Shown: positions 17,311-26,712, numbered from the stretch's first letter. The stretch: DNA of 64,000 nt from Ruegeria sp. PrR005 (GCF_010500245.1 NZ_JAAGOX010000022.1:310001-374000); one strand, 5' to 3'. Made by a program: numbers and translations. The notes: a model not told the origin generated them from the sequence alone.

Positions 17311-18333
17311 TCAGCCCTTCTTCAGAACCTCGCGGCCCAGCAACTCGGCGATCTGAACCGCGTTCAGTGCCGCGCCCTTGCGCAGGTTGTCGGACACGCA
17401 CCACAGGTTCAGCCCGTTTTCGACGGTGGAATCCTGCCGGATGCGGCTGATGAAGGTGGCGAAATCGCCAACGCATTCCTTGGGCGTGACGTAGCCACCG
17501 GGTTCGCGCTTGTCGATCACCATGATACCCGGCGCCTCGCGCAGGATGTCGCGGGCCTCGTCCTCGTCCAGGAACTCCTCGAACTCGATGTTGATCGCCT
17601 CGGAATGGCCGACAAAGACCGGCACCCGCACGCAGGTTGCGGTGACCTTGATCGAGGGATCGACGATCTTCTTGGTCTCGGCGACCATCTTCCATTCTTC
17701 CTTGGTCGAGCCGTCTTCCATGAAGACGTCGATATGGGGAATGACGTTGAAGGCGATTTCCTTCTGGAACTTCTTCGGGGGCACGTCCGAGGTCGGGTTA
17801 TAGACAGCCTTGGTCTGCTCCCACAGCTCGTCCATACCTTCCTTGCCCGCGCCCGACACCGACTGATAGGTCGAGACGACGACGCGCTTGATCGTGGCGC
17901 GGTCATGCAGCGGCTTCAGTGCCACCACCATCTGCGCGGTCGAGCAGTTGGGGTTGGCGATGATGTTCTTCTTGGCGTAGCCGTGGACCGCCTGCGGGTT
18001 CACTTCGGGCACGATCAGCGGGATCTCGGGGTCGTAGCGGTAGAGCGAGCTGTTGTCGATCACCACGCAACCGGCAGCGGCCGCTTTGGGCGCATAGATC
18101 TTGGTCGCGTCCGAGCCGATGGCGAACAGTGCCATATCCCAGCTGGTGAAATCGAAAGTGTCCAGATCCTGGGTCTTGATAGTCTTGTCGCCAAAGCTGA
18201 CTTCGGTGCCCAGGGATTTACGGCTTGCCAGCGCGGCAATCTCATCCACGGGGAACTGGCGCTCGGCCAGGATATTCAGCATTTCGCGGCCCACATTGCC
18301 CGTGGCGCCAGCGACGACGACGCGATAACCCAT
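17311..18333 (-). CDS. asd: Aspartate-semialdehyde dehydrogenase
   Basis: 340 residues from the ATG at 18333 (CTGGAG site upstream; sequence MGYRVVVAGATGNVGREM). NADP-binding GATGNVG lies at residues 9-15; the active-site nucleophile is Cys130 in NPNCSTAQM, and RVPVFVGHSEAINIEFE carries the substrate-binding/His region. Reduces aspartyl phosphate to aspartate semialdehyde, the branch point to lysine, methionine, threonine and diaminopimelate; dapB lies 38 kb away in this window. Lies 83 bp downstream of an MFS gene, probably with its own promoter, and ends at a strong terminator. Confidence 0.97.
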   Translation of the reverse strand: MGYRVVVAGATGNVGREMLNILAERQFPVDEIAALASRKSLGTEVSFGDKTIKTQDLDTFDFTSWDMALFAIGSDATKIYAPKAAAAGCVVIDNSSLYRYDPEIPLIVPEVNPQAVHGYAKKNIIANPNCSTAQMVVALKPLHDRATIKRVVVSTYQSVSGAGKEGMDELWEQTKAVYNPTSDVPPKKFQKEIAFNVIPHIDVFMEDGSTKEEWKMVAETKKIVDPSIKVTATCVRVPVFVGHSEAINIEFEEFLDEDEARDILREAPGIMVIDKREPGGYVTPKECVGDFATFISRIRQDSTVENGLNLWCVSDNLRKGAALNAVQIAELLGREVLKKG

Positions 18334-18416
18334 TTTCTTGTTTCTCCAGATATACCCGGTCGCCTTGACCGGCGGCGGTTCCATACAGGGAAAGTGAGGG
18401 CGAGGAAAGGCCCCAG

Positions 18417-19589
18417 TCAGGCCAGACTGTCGCGGCTGAACAGATAGATCACGAGACCGGCCGCCAGAGACACCGCAAAAAAGGTCACGATCGCGGTATA
18501 GGGGGCGGCGGCGCCAGCAGCGGCATAGCTTTCATGCAGGCGCCCGGTGACGAATTGCATCAGCCCCACGCCGCCAATGCCAAAGAGGTTGAGCAGAGTG
18601 ACTCCGCGCCCCACCAGATGGGCCGGGATAAAGGCGCGGCCATGCGCCATGATTACCGGGAACGAGGCGCCGAGAAAGCCGATCGCCGCCAACAGTGCGA
18701 CCGAAGACCAGACGCCAAGGTCGATCCACAGAACGAGCAGAGCCAGAGCCAGTACTCCGCCCAGATTGCCGCCGAAGATCACCCATTTGCGGGTCTTCAG
18801 AATCCGGTCAAGCGGCCCATAGGCAAAGGTTCCCGCAATCATTGCCGCACCCATGATCAGTGTCGCTTGCCCGATCTGCCCGGTGTCGAGGCCGTAAACA
18901 TCACGCAGATATGGCCCCGCCCACAGCCCGCGCAGCGCCGCGGCCGGTGCGTAGGCGACCAGCATCAGCGGCAGGATGGTCCACAAAAGGGGCTGTTTCA
19001 GCAGGTCGAGAAGCGACCCCTTGCTGTCATGCTGCACCATCTCGGGGTCGCGCACCGATAGCCAGATACCCGCTGCCACCGCCGCCGATATCGCCGCAAG
19101 TCCAGCGAGTGTCGCGCGCCAGCCCATCAGCTCCACCGCCAGCGCGGTGGGGTACGAGGCCACCAGATTGCCAACCGACCCCACCCCCAGCATCACGGCG
19201 GCCAAGGTGGCAAAGCGCGCGGGCGGGTATTCGCGCGCAAAGATGTAGTAAGACGCCATCAGCACCGGCGAACAGCCGATCCCGATCAGTACCATTGCGG
19301 CGCTGATATGGAGGGGCGCCGTGGCTGCCGCAAACAGCGCCGCGCCCCCGCCGCCACCCACCAGCAGCAATGCCGCCGCCGTCCGGCGCGGTCCGATCCG
19401 GTCCAGCGCCCAGCCCACCGGGATCTGCATCGCGGCAAAGGTCAGGAACCACAGGCCCGAGGCAAAGGCCAGATCGTCGGGTCGCGCGCCGATATCACGG
19501 GCCAGATCGGCGGTCAGCACCGCCAGAAAGGCACGAAAGAACTGGCTGAGCACATAGGCCAGACACAGAATGATCAGACCGGCCTGCAT
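18417..19589 (-). CDS. Major facilitator superfamily transporter
   Basis: 390 residues with about 12 hydrophobic segments. ATG 19589 preferred over an upstream GTG because GGGAGGAAGG lies immediately before it. The MFS loop 2-3 signature is recognisable as GWALDRIGPRRTAAALL (motif A: G-x-x-x-D-R-x-G-x-R-x). Substrate unknown. Divergent from the DUF3095 gene (137-bp gap). Confidence 0.9.
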   Translation of the reverse strand: MQAGLIILCLAYVLSQFFRAFLAVLTADLARDIGARPDDLAFASGLWFLTFAAMQIPVGWALDRIGPRRTAAALLLVGGGGGAALFAAATAPLHISAAMVLIGIGCSPVLMASYYIFAREYPPARFATLAAVMLGVGSVGNLVASYPTALAVELMGWRATLAGLAAISAAVAAGIWLSVRDPEMVQHDSKGSLLDLLKQPLLWTILPLMLVAYAPAAALRGLWAGPYLRDVYGLDTGQIGQATLIMGAAMIAGTFAYGPLDRILKTRKWVIFGGNLGGVLALALLVLWIDLGVWSSVALLAAIGFLGASFPVIMAHGRAFIPAHLVGRGVTLLNLFGIGGVGLMQFVTGRLHESYAAAGAAAPYTAIVTFFAVSLAAGLVIYLFSRDSLA

Positions 19590-19725
19590 GCGCCTTCCTC
19601 CCACATATACGCGTGCGTGATGGTTGCCATGTTATCGGCTTGCGCACAAGCGCGCCGACTGCACAGCAAGGCACTGGATTTCGCTGGAAGGCTGCTATCT
19701 AGAATGGTGTTGTCATGAGGGCCAA

Positions 19726-20871
19726 ATGGTTGAAGATCCGGATTCGTTTTATGCCTCTCTGCGCCCGGTGATGGAATTCCCCGAGCTGTCGGAACCATCT
19801 CGGTTCACGCCCCTCCCTGATGACTGGGTGCTGGGCACCGCCGATATTGTCGACAGTACCGGAGAGATCGCGCGCGGGCGCTACAAGACCGTGAACATGG
19901 TTGGCGCGGCGGTGATCTCGGCCATGATAAACGCGATGGGCGACCTGCGCTTTCCCTATGTGTTCGGCGGTGACGGCGCTGGTTTCGCGGTGCCTGGCGA
20001 CAAGGCCGGACAGGTGCGCGCGGTGTTGGCCGATCTGCGCCGCTGGGCGGAAGAGGAGTTCGGCATCGCCCTGCGCGCCGCGCTGGTGCCGGTGGCCGAC
20101 ATCCGTGCGGCCCGTCGGGATGTCCGGGTGGCCCGCTATGCGGCTTCGCAAGGTGTCGATTATGCCATGTTCTCGGGCCGGGGGCTGGCCTGGGCCGAGG
20201 CACGGATGAAGGCCGGGGAGTTCGCCGTTGACCCAAGTCCGCCCGGTGCGCAGCCGGATCTGACCGGGCTGTCCTGCCGCTGGTCCAACATGCGTGCCCG
20301 CAATGGGCAAATCCTGTCCATGGTGGTGCATCCAAGCGACAAGGCGACCGAGCGCGACTTTGCCGATCTGGCGCGCCGGGTCGTTGCCGCCGCCAACGGG
20401 TTGGAGCGAGGCGGCCATCCCGTCCCGCCCGGCGGCCCCGGCGTGACCTGGCCGCCGCCGGGCCTGTTGCTGGATGCGCATGTGTCGCGCGAAGGCCGCA
20501 ATCTGAGCCGGCACAAACTGAAGCTTCTGGGCCAGAACCTGCTGATCTGGCTGCTGTTCCGCACTGGTTTGCGGCTGGGTGACTTCCAACCCGACCATTA
20601 TGCCCGCATGGTCAGCCGCAACGCCGATTTCCGCAAATTCGATGACGGGTTGAAGATGACCCTCGACTGCGACGCCGAAACACGCGCACGGATCGAGGCG
20701 ATCCTTGAAGAGGCCCGCCAACGCGGCAAGATCCGCTATGGTCTGTTTGCTCAGGACGAGGCGATGATGACCTGTTTCGTACCTTCGGCCATGCGCGACG
20801 ATCACGTGCATTTCATCGACGGGGCGGCGGGTGGCTATGCCGCCGCCGCCGAGCGTATCCGCCGGGCCTAA
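19726..20871 (+). CDS. DUF3095 family protein, class III nucleotidyl cyclase-like
   Basis: 381 residues from ATG 19726 (GAGGG upstream). The N-terminal ~200 residues resemble a class III cyclase core: GTADIVDSTGEIARGRYKTV (position of the first metal-binding Asp) and FGGDGAGFAVP (the GDG turn). The C-terminal half contains a second, unassigned domain (LKLLGQNLLIWLLFRTGLRLGDF). The family is annotated from its cyclase similarity; activity and product are unproven. It converges on the liv operon, with which it overlaps by 4 bp. Confidence 0.85.
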   Translation: MVEDPDSFYASLRPVMEFPELSEPSRFTPLPDDWVLGTADIVDSTGEIARGRYKTVNMVGAAVISAMINAMGDLRFPYVFGGDGAGFAVPGDKAGQVRAVLADLRRWAEEEFGIALRAALVPVADIRAARRDVRVARYAASQGVDYAMFSGRGLAWAEARMKAGEFAVDPSPPGAQPDLTGLSCRWSNMRARNGQILSMVVHPSDKATERDFADLARRVVAAANGLERGGHPVPPGGPGVTWPPPGLLLDAHVSREGRNLSRHKLKLLGQNLLIWLLFRTGLRLGDFQPDHYARMVSRNADFRKFDDGLKMTLDCDAETRARIEAILEEARQRGKIRYGLFAQDEAMMTCFVPSAMRDDHVHFIDGAAGGYAAAAERIRRA

Positions 20872-21920
20872 CCCCGCCGCAGACGCCCCACCACGCCGGT
20901 GGGAAAGAAATAGACGCTGAGGATGAACAGAACACCCAGCCACAGAAGCCAGCGGTCGGCATCCAGCAACTGCGGCAGCACCGGCAGAGCCTCGACCAGA
21001 GACCCGGCAGCCCCCATCAGGTTTTGCAGATAGTTCTGCGCCAGAACCAGCAGCGTCGCCCCGATCACCGCGCCATACATGGTACCCATGCCGCCGATCA
21101 CCACCATCAGCAGGATGTCGATCATGATCTCCATGCTCAGCGTGGTGTCCGGCCCCACATAGCGCAGCCAGATCGCATAGAGACTGCCCGCCAGCGCCGC
21201 CACCGCCGCCGACAGGCAGGTCGCGGCAACCCGGTAATAGACCACACGATAACCGATCGCCTCGGCCCGGAAATCATTCTCGCGGATGGCCTGCAATACC
21301 CTGCCAAAGGGCGAATTCACCACCCGCAGCATCAGCAAGAACAGAACCAGACTGCCCAAGAAGACCACGTAATAGGACAACAGCTTGCCGTTCAGTTTCA
21401 CCCCGAACAGCTCATCCCCGAACTTGAAGGCCGGACCCAGAGTGCGCGGCGTCTGAAAGGTCAGCCCATCCTCGCCCCCGGTCAGGCCCGACAGTTGGCT
21501 GACCAGCACCGCCACCGCCGAGGCCACCGCCAGCGTGATCATGGCGAAGAAGATCGCCCTTACCCGCAGACTGAAGAGGCCAATGACAAAGGCCAGCGCC
21601 GCCGCGAGCAGTGCGCCCGCACCCGCGCCCACAAGGATCGCGTCGAATCCGCGGCCCATATGAGTCAGGGCCAACGCCACCCCATATGCGCCGATGCCAA
21701 AGAACATGGTATGGGCGAAACTGACGATACCGCCATACCCCAAGAGCAGATCGTAACTGGCCACCAGCACGATGAACACGCAGATCCGTGCCGCCGTGTC
21801 GACGGTACGCACGCCGGGAAACAGGAACGGCGCCAGCGCCAGACAGATCAGGATCAGCCCCAGGACCAGAGCCAGCACCGATGAGCGGGGCATGTCGCCC
21901 GAAAGAACCGCCTTGATCAT
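20868..21920 (-). CDS. livM: Branched-chain amino acid-type ABC transporter permease LivM
   Basis: 350 residues from the ATG at 21920, which overlaps the livH stop (ATGA). About 9-10 membrane segments; the BPD_transp_2 signature is seen in LGYGGIVSFAHTMFFGIGAYG and IRENDFRAEAIGY (EAA-like cytoplasmic loop). Works with LivH, LivG, LivF and the periplasmic LivJ-like protein. The family imports branched-chain amino acids, but many members take up aromatic acids, urea or amides. Neighbouring aromatic-catabolism genes make an aromatic substrate plausible. Last gene of the liv operon. Confidence 0.93.
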   Translation of the reverse strand: MIKAVLSGDMPRSSVLALVLGLILICLALAPFLFPGVRTVDTAARICVFIVLVASYDLLLGYGGIVSFAHTMFFGIGAYGVALALTHMGRGFDAILVGAGAGALLAAALAFVIGLFSLRVRAIFFAMITLAVASAVAVLVSQLSGLTGGEDGLTFQTPRTLGPAFKFGDELFGVKLNGKLLSYYVVFLGSLVLFLLMLRVVNSPFGRVLQAIRENDFRAEAIGYRVVYYRVAATCLSAAVAALAGSLYAIWLRYVGPDTTLSMEIMIDILLMVVIGGMGTMYGAVIGATLLVLAQNYLQNLMGAAGSLVEALPVLPQLLDADRWLLWLGVLFILSVYFFPTGVVGRLRRG

Positions 21921-22948
21921 TTTGCCTTCACCACCGGAATCATGCCCATCGGGCGCCACATCAGGATCGCGACCATCAGGCCGATATTGGAAATCAGCGC
22001 CACCTTGGGTTCCAGGAAGGCAACATAGTTCTGCATCAGGCCGACAAGCAGCGCGCCGATGAAACAGCCCTCGACACTGCCCAGCCCGCCGATGATGACG
22101 ACGATAAAGATCAGGATCATCGCCTGATTGCCCATATGGGCACTTACCACCTCTTGATAGAGACCCCACATGACGCCACCCAGCCCGGCCAGCGCGGATC
22201 CGGCGATGAAGACACCAACAAAGACCAGCCGCAGCCGGTAACCCAGCGCCTGCACCATCTCGCCATTCTCGACGCCGGCGCGCACGATCAGCCCGATCTT
22301 GGTGCGCCTGAGTGTCCAGCGCATACCCGCAAAGACCACAAGACCCAGGCCCACCGCCACCAGCCGGTATTTCTCCAGCGCGGCGCCGGCGAATGTGATC
22401 GCGCCCTTCAACGCCTCGGGGCGCGAGATATAGATCTCTTCGGGGCCCCAGAGCACGATGATCAGCTGCTCGACCACGATCAGCCCGCCCATGGTGACCA
22501 GGATCTGTTTCAGGTGATGGCCATAGACCGGCTCGACGATGACCTTTTCAAAGGCCCAGCCCATGGCGCCGGTGGCCAGCATCGCCCCGATCACTGCCAG
22601 TCCCATCGCCGCAAGGTTGAGCGCCAGCGAGGGCGCGCCGGTCAAGCCGCCCAGCATGAGCAGCACCGAAACACCGACAAATGCGCCCACCGAGACAAAC
22701 GCGCCATGACCGAAGTTGATGACATCCATCAGGCCAAAGACCAGCGTCAGGCCCGAGGCCATGAGAAAGATCATCATCCCCATGGCCAGTCCCGATACCG
22801 TCAGCGTCAGCCAGGACGAGGTGTTCGGGATCGCCAGCAGCCCGGCCACGACAAGCAGCGGCACCAGCAGCACCGGCATCCAGGGCGCCAGCCGCTGCGC
22901 CAGCGACAGCCGCGCCATCGTGGGCGCGTGTTCCGGGGCCATGCTCAT
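21917..22948 (-). CDS. livH: Branched-chain amino acid-type ABC transporter permease LivH
   Basis: 343 residues, longer than the common ~290-310 because of an N-terminal hydrophobic extension (PWMPVLLVPLLVVAGLLAI). The permease core shows LVFGLMDVINFGHGAFVSVGA and the EAA-like loop RAGVENGEMVQALGY. Start at 22948 follows CTGGAGG. Between it and livF lie 60 bp that carry a copy of a short intergenic repeat (22962-22984). Partner of LivM in the membrane channel. Confidence 0.93.
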   Translation of the reverse strand: MSMAPEHAPTMARLSLAQRLAPWMPVLLVPLLVVAGLLAIPNTSSWLTLTVSGLAMGMMIFLMASGLTLVFGLMDVINFGHGAFVSVGAFVGVSVLLMLGGLTGAPSLALNLAAMGLAVIGAMLATGAMGWAFEKVIVEPVYGHHLKQILVTMGGLIVVEQLIIVLWGPEEIYISRPEALKGAITFAGAALEKYRLVAVGLGLVVFAGMRWTLRRTKIGLIVRAGVENGEMVQALGYRLRLVFVGVFIAGSALAGLGGVMWGLYQEVVSAHMGNQAMILIFIVVIIGGLGSVEGCFIGALLVGLMQNYVAFLEPKVALISNIGLMVAILMWRPMGMIPVVKAK

Positions 22949-22961
22949 GACATGCCTCCAG

Positions 22962-22984
22962 CTTCTTTCTGGTCAAAAATACTC
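22962..22984. repeat. Short intergenic repeat copy 1
   Basis: CTTCTTTCTGGT-CAA-AAATACTC, closely matching the sequence at 46063-46085 (CTTCTTTCTGGT-TGG-AAATACTC). It lies between livF and livH. Probably a dispersed extragenic element of this lineage. Confidence 0.6.
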
Positions 22985-23008
22985 ATCTCCAACCTCTCCA
23001 CGCGCATC

Positions 23009-23731
23009 TCAATGGGCCTCCATGCTCAGACCCATCAACCGCTCCTGTAGGGCGGCATCGGTGGCCAGTTCGCGCATCTCTCCGGACCAGATGATGCGCC
23101 CGTCATCCATCACGCAGGCGCTGTCGCCCAGCGCCCGCGCGACCGAGAAGTTCTGCTCCACCAGCAGGATAGAGGCGCCCTGCGCCTTCAGCTCGCGCAG
23201 AGCCCGCGCCATGGTCGACACGATGGCCGGCGCAAGGCCCTTGGTGGGTTCGTCGATCAGGTAGAGCCGCCGCTCCTCGACCATTGCGCGCGCGATCGAC
23301 AGCATCTGTTTCTGTCCGCCCGAGAGGTTCCCGGCCTCGGACTTCCAGAATGTCTTGAGCGGCGGAAAGGCCTGGAACACCCAGTCGAGCCGCGCGCTGT
23401 CGATGGGGCCGGACACGGCGGCCAGTACCATGTTTTCCTCGACCGTGAGATTGGCAAAGATGCCCATATCCTCGGGCACAAACCCGACACCGGCCCGCGC
23501 GATGGCGGGTGTCGGCATCTGGGTGATGTCCTGCCCGTCCAGCAGGATCCGGCCCTGACGCGCACGCCAATGCCCGATGATCGTGCGCAAGGTGGTGGTC
23601 TTGCCTACCCCGTTGCGCCCCAAGAGCATCGTCACCGCGCCGCGCGGCACCTCCAGTTCTACCCCTTGCAGGATGTGATACTGGGCGATGTTGGTATAGA
23701 CGCCTTCCAGCCGCAGGATCGGATCAGACAT
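23009..23731 (-). CDS. livF: Branched-chain amino acid-type ABC transporter ATP-binding protein LivF
   Basis: 240 residues. Walker A GRNGVGKTT (about residues 38-46), signature LSGGQKQMLSIARAM and Walker B LYLIDEPTKGLAP are intact, and a C-terminal LivF-type tail is present. Its ATG overlaps the livG stop by 8 bp, so translation of the two ATPases is coupled. Provides half of the ATP-driven motor for the LivHM permease. Confidence 0.95.
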   Translation of the reverse strand: MSDPILRLEGVYTNIAQYHILQGVELEVPRGAVTMLLGRNGVGKTTTLRTIIGHWRARQGRILLDGQDITQMPTPAIARAGVGFVPEDMGIFANLTVEENMVLAAVSGPIDSARLDWVFQAFPPLKTFWKSEAGNLSGGQKQMLSIARAMVEERRLYLIDEPTKGLAPAIVSTMARALRELKAQGASILLVEQNFSVARALGDSACVMDDGRIIWSGEMRELATDAALQERLMGLSMEAH

Positions 23732-24488
23732 CTTCCAGCTCCCGGCCCATATAGGCCTCTTGCACCACGTCCGAGGCCATCACCGTGGCCGGATCGCCAT
23801 CGGCGGCCAGCGCGCCGTTATGCAGCACGATGATGCGGTCGGCCAGCGTGCGGATCACGTCCATCTTGTGTTCCACCAGCAGGATCGTCCGGTCGCGCTG
23901 CTCTTTCAGCTCGGCAATCAGGTCCAGCACCACGGGTGCCTCGTCCACGCTCATGCCCGCCGTGGGTTCGTCGAACATATAGACGGCAGGGTCGAGCGCG
24001 ATCAGCAATGCGACCTCCAGCTTGCGCTGGTTACCATGGCTCAGCTCGGACACGGTCTGGTCGCGGTTTGCGATCAGCCGCACCCGGGTCAGGATCGCTT
24101 CGGCCGCCTCGGTCAGTTCGGTGTGACGGCTGGCCATCGACCACAGGTTCATCCCCTGGCCTGCCTTGGACTGCACCACCAGGCGCACGTTTTCCAGCAC
24201 GCTGAGATTGGGAAACAGGTTGGTCAGCTGGAACGCGCGCCCAATCCCGGCGCGGGTGCGTTGGGACACCGACTGGCCCGAGATATCACGCCCACGCAGC
24301 AGGACACGACCCGCGCTGGCCGGGATCTGGCCCGAGATCAGGTTGAAATAGGTGGTCTTGCCGGCACCGTTCGGACCCACGATCGCGGTGAGTTCCCCGG
24401 TGTGAAAGGCGCACGAGACCGCGTCAACGGCCACATGGCCGCCAAACCGCACGGTCAGCCCCTCGGTCGCGAGGATGGGGGATGTCAT
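23724..24488 (-). CDS. livG: Branched-chain amino acid-type ABC transporter ATP-binding protein LivG
   Basis: 254 residues from ATG 24488 (MTSPILATEGLTVRFGGHVAV). Walker A GPNGAGKTT, LivG-specific IGRAFQLTNLFPNLSVLENV after the Q-loop, signature LSHGNQRKLEVALLIA and Walker B YMFDEPTAGMS are all present. First of four tightly packed genes livG-F-H-M, lying downstream of a strong hairpin that follows the binding-protein gene. Confidence 0.95.
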   Translation of the reverse strand: MTSPILATEGLTVRFGGHVAVDAVSCAFHTGELTAIVGPNGAGKTTYFNLISGQIPASAGRVLLRGRDISGQSVSQRTRAGIGRAFQLTNLFPNLSVLENVRLVVQSKAGQGMNLWSMASRHTELTEAAEAILTRVRLIANRDQTVSELSHGNQRKLEVALLIALDPAVYMFDEPTAGMSVDEAPVVLDLIAELKEQRDRTILLVEHKMDVIRTLADRIIVLHNGALAADGDPATVMASDVVQEAYMGRELEDV

Positions 24489-24507
24489 GGCTTTGTCTTC
24501 CGCTTGC

Positions 24508-24549
24508 AAAAAGGCCGGTCCCGGCGCGTGGCGCGCCATGGGACCGGCC
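24508..24549 (-). terminator. Long hairpin plus T-tract between livJ and livG (partial terminator/attenuator)
   Basis: On the minus strand, outer arms GGCCGGTCCC/GGGACCGGCC enclose inner arms GGCGCG/CGCGCC with a 3-nt loop; a TTTTT run follows at 24512-24508. It starts 11 bp after the livJ stop and ends ~20 bp before the livG ATG. Such elements commonly lower expression of permease/ATPase genes relative to the binding protein. Confidence 0.8.
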
Positions 24550-24560
24550 AGGTCGGGGAG

Positions 24561-25736
24561 TTAGTTGTTGCGGATCGGGATCGGCAGGTCGTCGATCGTC
24601 AGTTCACGCACCAGTTCGGGGATGGCCCAATCGACATTCGGGTCGACCTTGATCTTGAAGTGGTACATGGATTGCAGCGCCTGGTGATCCTCGGGGCGGA
24701 AGACCATCTTGCCCTTGGGCGTCTCCCATTCCATGCCTTCCATGGCCGAGATCAGCGCCTCGGTGTCGGTGGAGCTTGCCTTCTTGATGGCCTCGACCAC
24801 GGCGATACCCGCTGCCATGCCACCCGCGGTGAAGAAATCGGGCGGGGTGCCGAAGCGGTCCTGATGGGTCTTGACCAGCCAGTCGTTCACCGGGTTCTGC
24901 GGGATCTCGTAGTAATAATAGGTCGCGCCCTGCATGCCCGGGAAATCCTTGTAGGCCGCCATTGCCGCCAGGATGTTGCCGCCGGTCGCGATCTCGATGC
25001 CGAAACGGCTGGGATCCATCGCCTGGATCTTGCCCATCGGATTGCCGCCACCGGCCCAGATGATGAACAGGCGTTTTTCGCCGTCCAGATCCTTCATCGC
25101 GTTAAAGATACGCTCGGCCGCTGCGGTAAAGTCGGTGGTGTCGGTTGGCACGTATTCCTCGTGCACGATGCCCGAGCCTGCGCCCTCCAGTGCTTCCTTG
25201 AAGGCGGCGATGCCGTCGCGGCCAAAGGCGTAGTCCTGCGCCAGCGTCGCGATATGCACATTCTCGCCCGCCAGTGCGATGGCGTTCGACACCGCGTCCT
25301 GGCTGCTGTTGCGTCCGGTGCGGAAGATATAGCGGTTCCAGTTGGCCCCGGTGATGGAATCCGCCACCGCCGGTTCGACGATCAGGATCTTTTCGTATTC
25401 CTCGGCCACCGGCAGCATCGCCAGCGCCACGCCCGAGCTGACCGGGCCCACGGCCAGATCAACTTCGTCGTCGCCATAGGCCTCTTCCAGCAGCGCCTTG
25501 CCGTTTTCCGGCTTGAGCTGGGTGTCTTTCTCGATCACCACGATCTTTTCGCCATTGATCTCCATCGACCCGCCGGTGGCATATTCCAGCCCCAGCATCA
25601 GCCCGTCATGGGACTGTTTGGCATAGGCCTCGAACGGGCCGGTCTTGCCATAGACATGGGCGATCTTGATGTCGGCGGCCGCAGCGGATGCCAGTGCCAA
25701 GACGGACACTGCCCCTGCGCACAGAATGCGTTTCAT
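24561..25736 (-). CDS. livJ: LivJ-type periplasmic substrate-binding protein
   Basis: 391 residues from ATG 25736 (GGGGAGGAG upstream): signal peptide MKRILCAGAVSVLALASAAAA, then a type I periplasmic binding fold (IKIAHVYGKTGPFEAYAKQSHDG; VDLAVGPVSSGVALAMLPVAEE; HIATLAQDYAFGRDGIAAFK). The Peripla_BP_6 pattern resembles proteins that bind aromatic acids or amides as often as true Leu/Ile/Val binders, so ligand identity is open. Next to the HpaD/decarboxylase/aldolase operon on the same strand, suggesting uptake of an aromatic amino acid or phenylacetate-like compound. Confidence 0.92.
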   Translation of the reverse strand: MKRILCAGAVSVLALASAAAADIKIAHVYGKTGPFEAYAKQSHDGLMLGLEYATGGSMEINGEKIVVIEKDTQLKPENGKALLEEAYGDDEVDLAVGPVSSGVALAMLPVAEEYEKILIVEPAVADSITGANWNRYIFRTGRNSSQDAVSNAIALAGENVHIATLAQDYAFGRDGIAAFKEALEGAGSGIVHEEYVPTDTTDFTAAAERIFNAMKDLDGEKRLFIIWAGGGNPMGKIQAMDPSRFGIEIATGGNILAAMAAYKDFPGMQGATYYYYEIPQNPVNDWLVKTHQDRFGTPPDFFTAGGMAAGIAVVEAIKKASSTDTEALISAMEGMEWETPKGKMVFRPEDHQALQSMYHFKIKVDPNVDWAIPELVRELTIDDLPIPIRNN

Positions 25737-25833
25737 GTTTCTCCTCCCCAATGTGCGCCTTGGGTGTCGGCGCGTCGTGCTTAGAATGGCAACAGGCTAG
25801 TTGTGAGGAGCGGTTTCGGTCAATTATGCGGAA

Positions 25834-25847
25834 ATACGTACCCGTAT
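25834..25847. promoter_or_regulatory. Inverted repeat upstream of the liv operon
   Basis: ATACG-TACC-CGTAT, a perfect 5-bp inverted repeat with a 4-nt spacer about 98 bp upstream of the livJ ATG and 38 bp from the aldolase stop. Candidate operator; no regulator can be named. Confidence 0.35.
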
Positions 25848-25884
25848 CGGATGCGTGTGGGCGGCGCCGGGTATCTTGTTTGAG

Positions 25885-26655
25885 TCAGGCAGATTTCCAC
25901 TGCGCCGACAGCCGCCGCGCGGAATTGGCCAGCAGCATCACGTCCAGCCCGACAGCCACGAACTGAGCGCCCATGTCCAGATAGGCCTGAGTTGCCTCGT
26001 CGGTTGTTCCCAGGATGCCCGGTGCCTTGCCCGCCGCCCGGATACGTTGAATGGCATCGGCGATCACCGCCCGCACCTCGGGCGCGGCGCTATTGCCTTG
26101 GAACCCCATGTCGGTCGACAGGTCGGCGGGGCCGATGAAGACACCGTCCACCCCGTCGACGGTCAGGATCTCGTCCAATGCTGCGATGCCGGCGCGGTTC
26201 TCGACCTGCACCAGCAGACAGATCTCCTGGTCAGCGGTCTGGATGTATTCGCTGATACTGCCAAACATGGTGGCCCGGGCCGCAGTGGCGCCGACACCGC
26301 GTACGCCCGTCGGTGGATAGCGGCAGGCGCGCACCAGTTGACGCGCCTGATCGGCGCTTTCCACGATAGGTACCAGAACCGTCTGGGCGCCAGCGTCCAG
26401 CGCCTGTTTGATGATCCAATCCTCGCCCACCGGCACCCGCACCACCGGGTGCGAGGGGCTGGCCGCCAGCGCGGTCAACTGGTCGCGGATCGAGCGGATG
26501 TCATTGGGCGCATGTTCGCCATCCACCACCAGCCAGTCGAACCCGCATGTACCCATAATCTCGGCGACGCTGGGTTCGGCAAAGCTCATCCAGCAGCCGA
26601 TCTGGCGTCTGCCCTCGGCGAGGGCCTGTTTGAACGGGTTCTTCGGGGCGGGCAT
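25885..26655 (-). CDS. hpaI: HpcH/HpaI family class II pyruvate aldolase (4-hydroxy-2-oxoheptane-1,7-dioate aldolase type)
   Basis: 256 residues. Residues equivalent to the E. coli HpaI active site are present at a constant +3 offset: His48 (DGEHAPND), Arg73 (VVRVPVGE), Glu152 and Asp178 (VQVENRAG, IGPADLS). The enzyme uses a divalent metal to cleave 4-hydroxy-2-oxo acids to pyruvate (or a related oxo acid) and an aldehyde; the family is promiscuous. Last gene of an operon after the decarboxylase (57-bp gap). HpaE, HpaF, HpaG and HpaH are not in the window, so its role in a complete homoprotocatechuate pathway is unproven. Confidence 0.88.
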   Translation of the reverse strand: MPAPKNPFKQALAEGRRQIGCWMSFAEPSVAEIMGTCGFDWLVVDGEHAPNDIRSIRDQLTALAASPSHPVVRVPVGEDWIIKQALDAGAQTVLVPIVESADQARQLVRACRYPPTGVRGVGATAARATMFGSISEYIQTADQEICLLVQVENRAGIAALDEILTVDGVDGVFIGPADLSTDMGFQGNSAAPEVRAVIADAIQRIRAAGKAPGILGTTDEATQAYLDMGAQFVAVGLDVMLLANSARRLSAQWKSA

Positions 26656-26712
26656 GGGGGTCTCCTTGGGTCTTGCGCAAGGCGGCGTTGCGGCGCCGCT
26701 GCTGTTCAGCTC

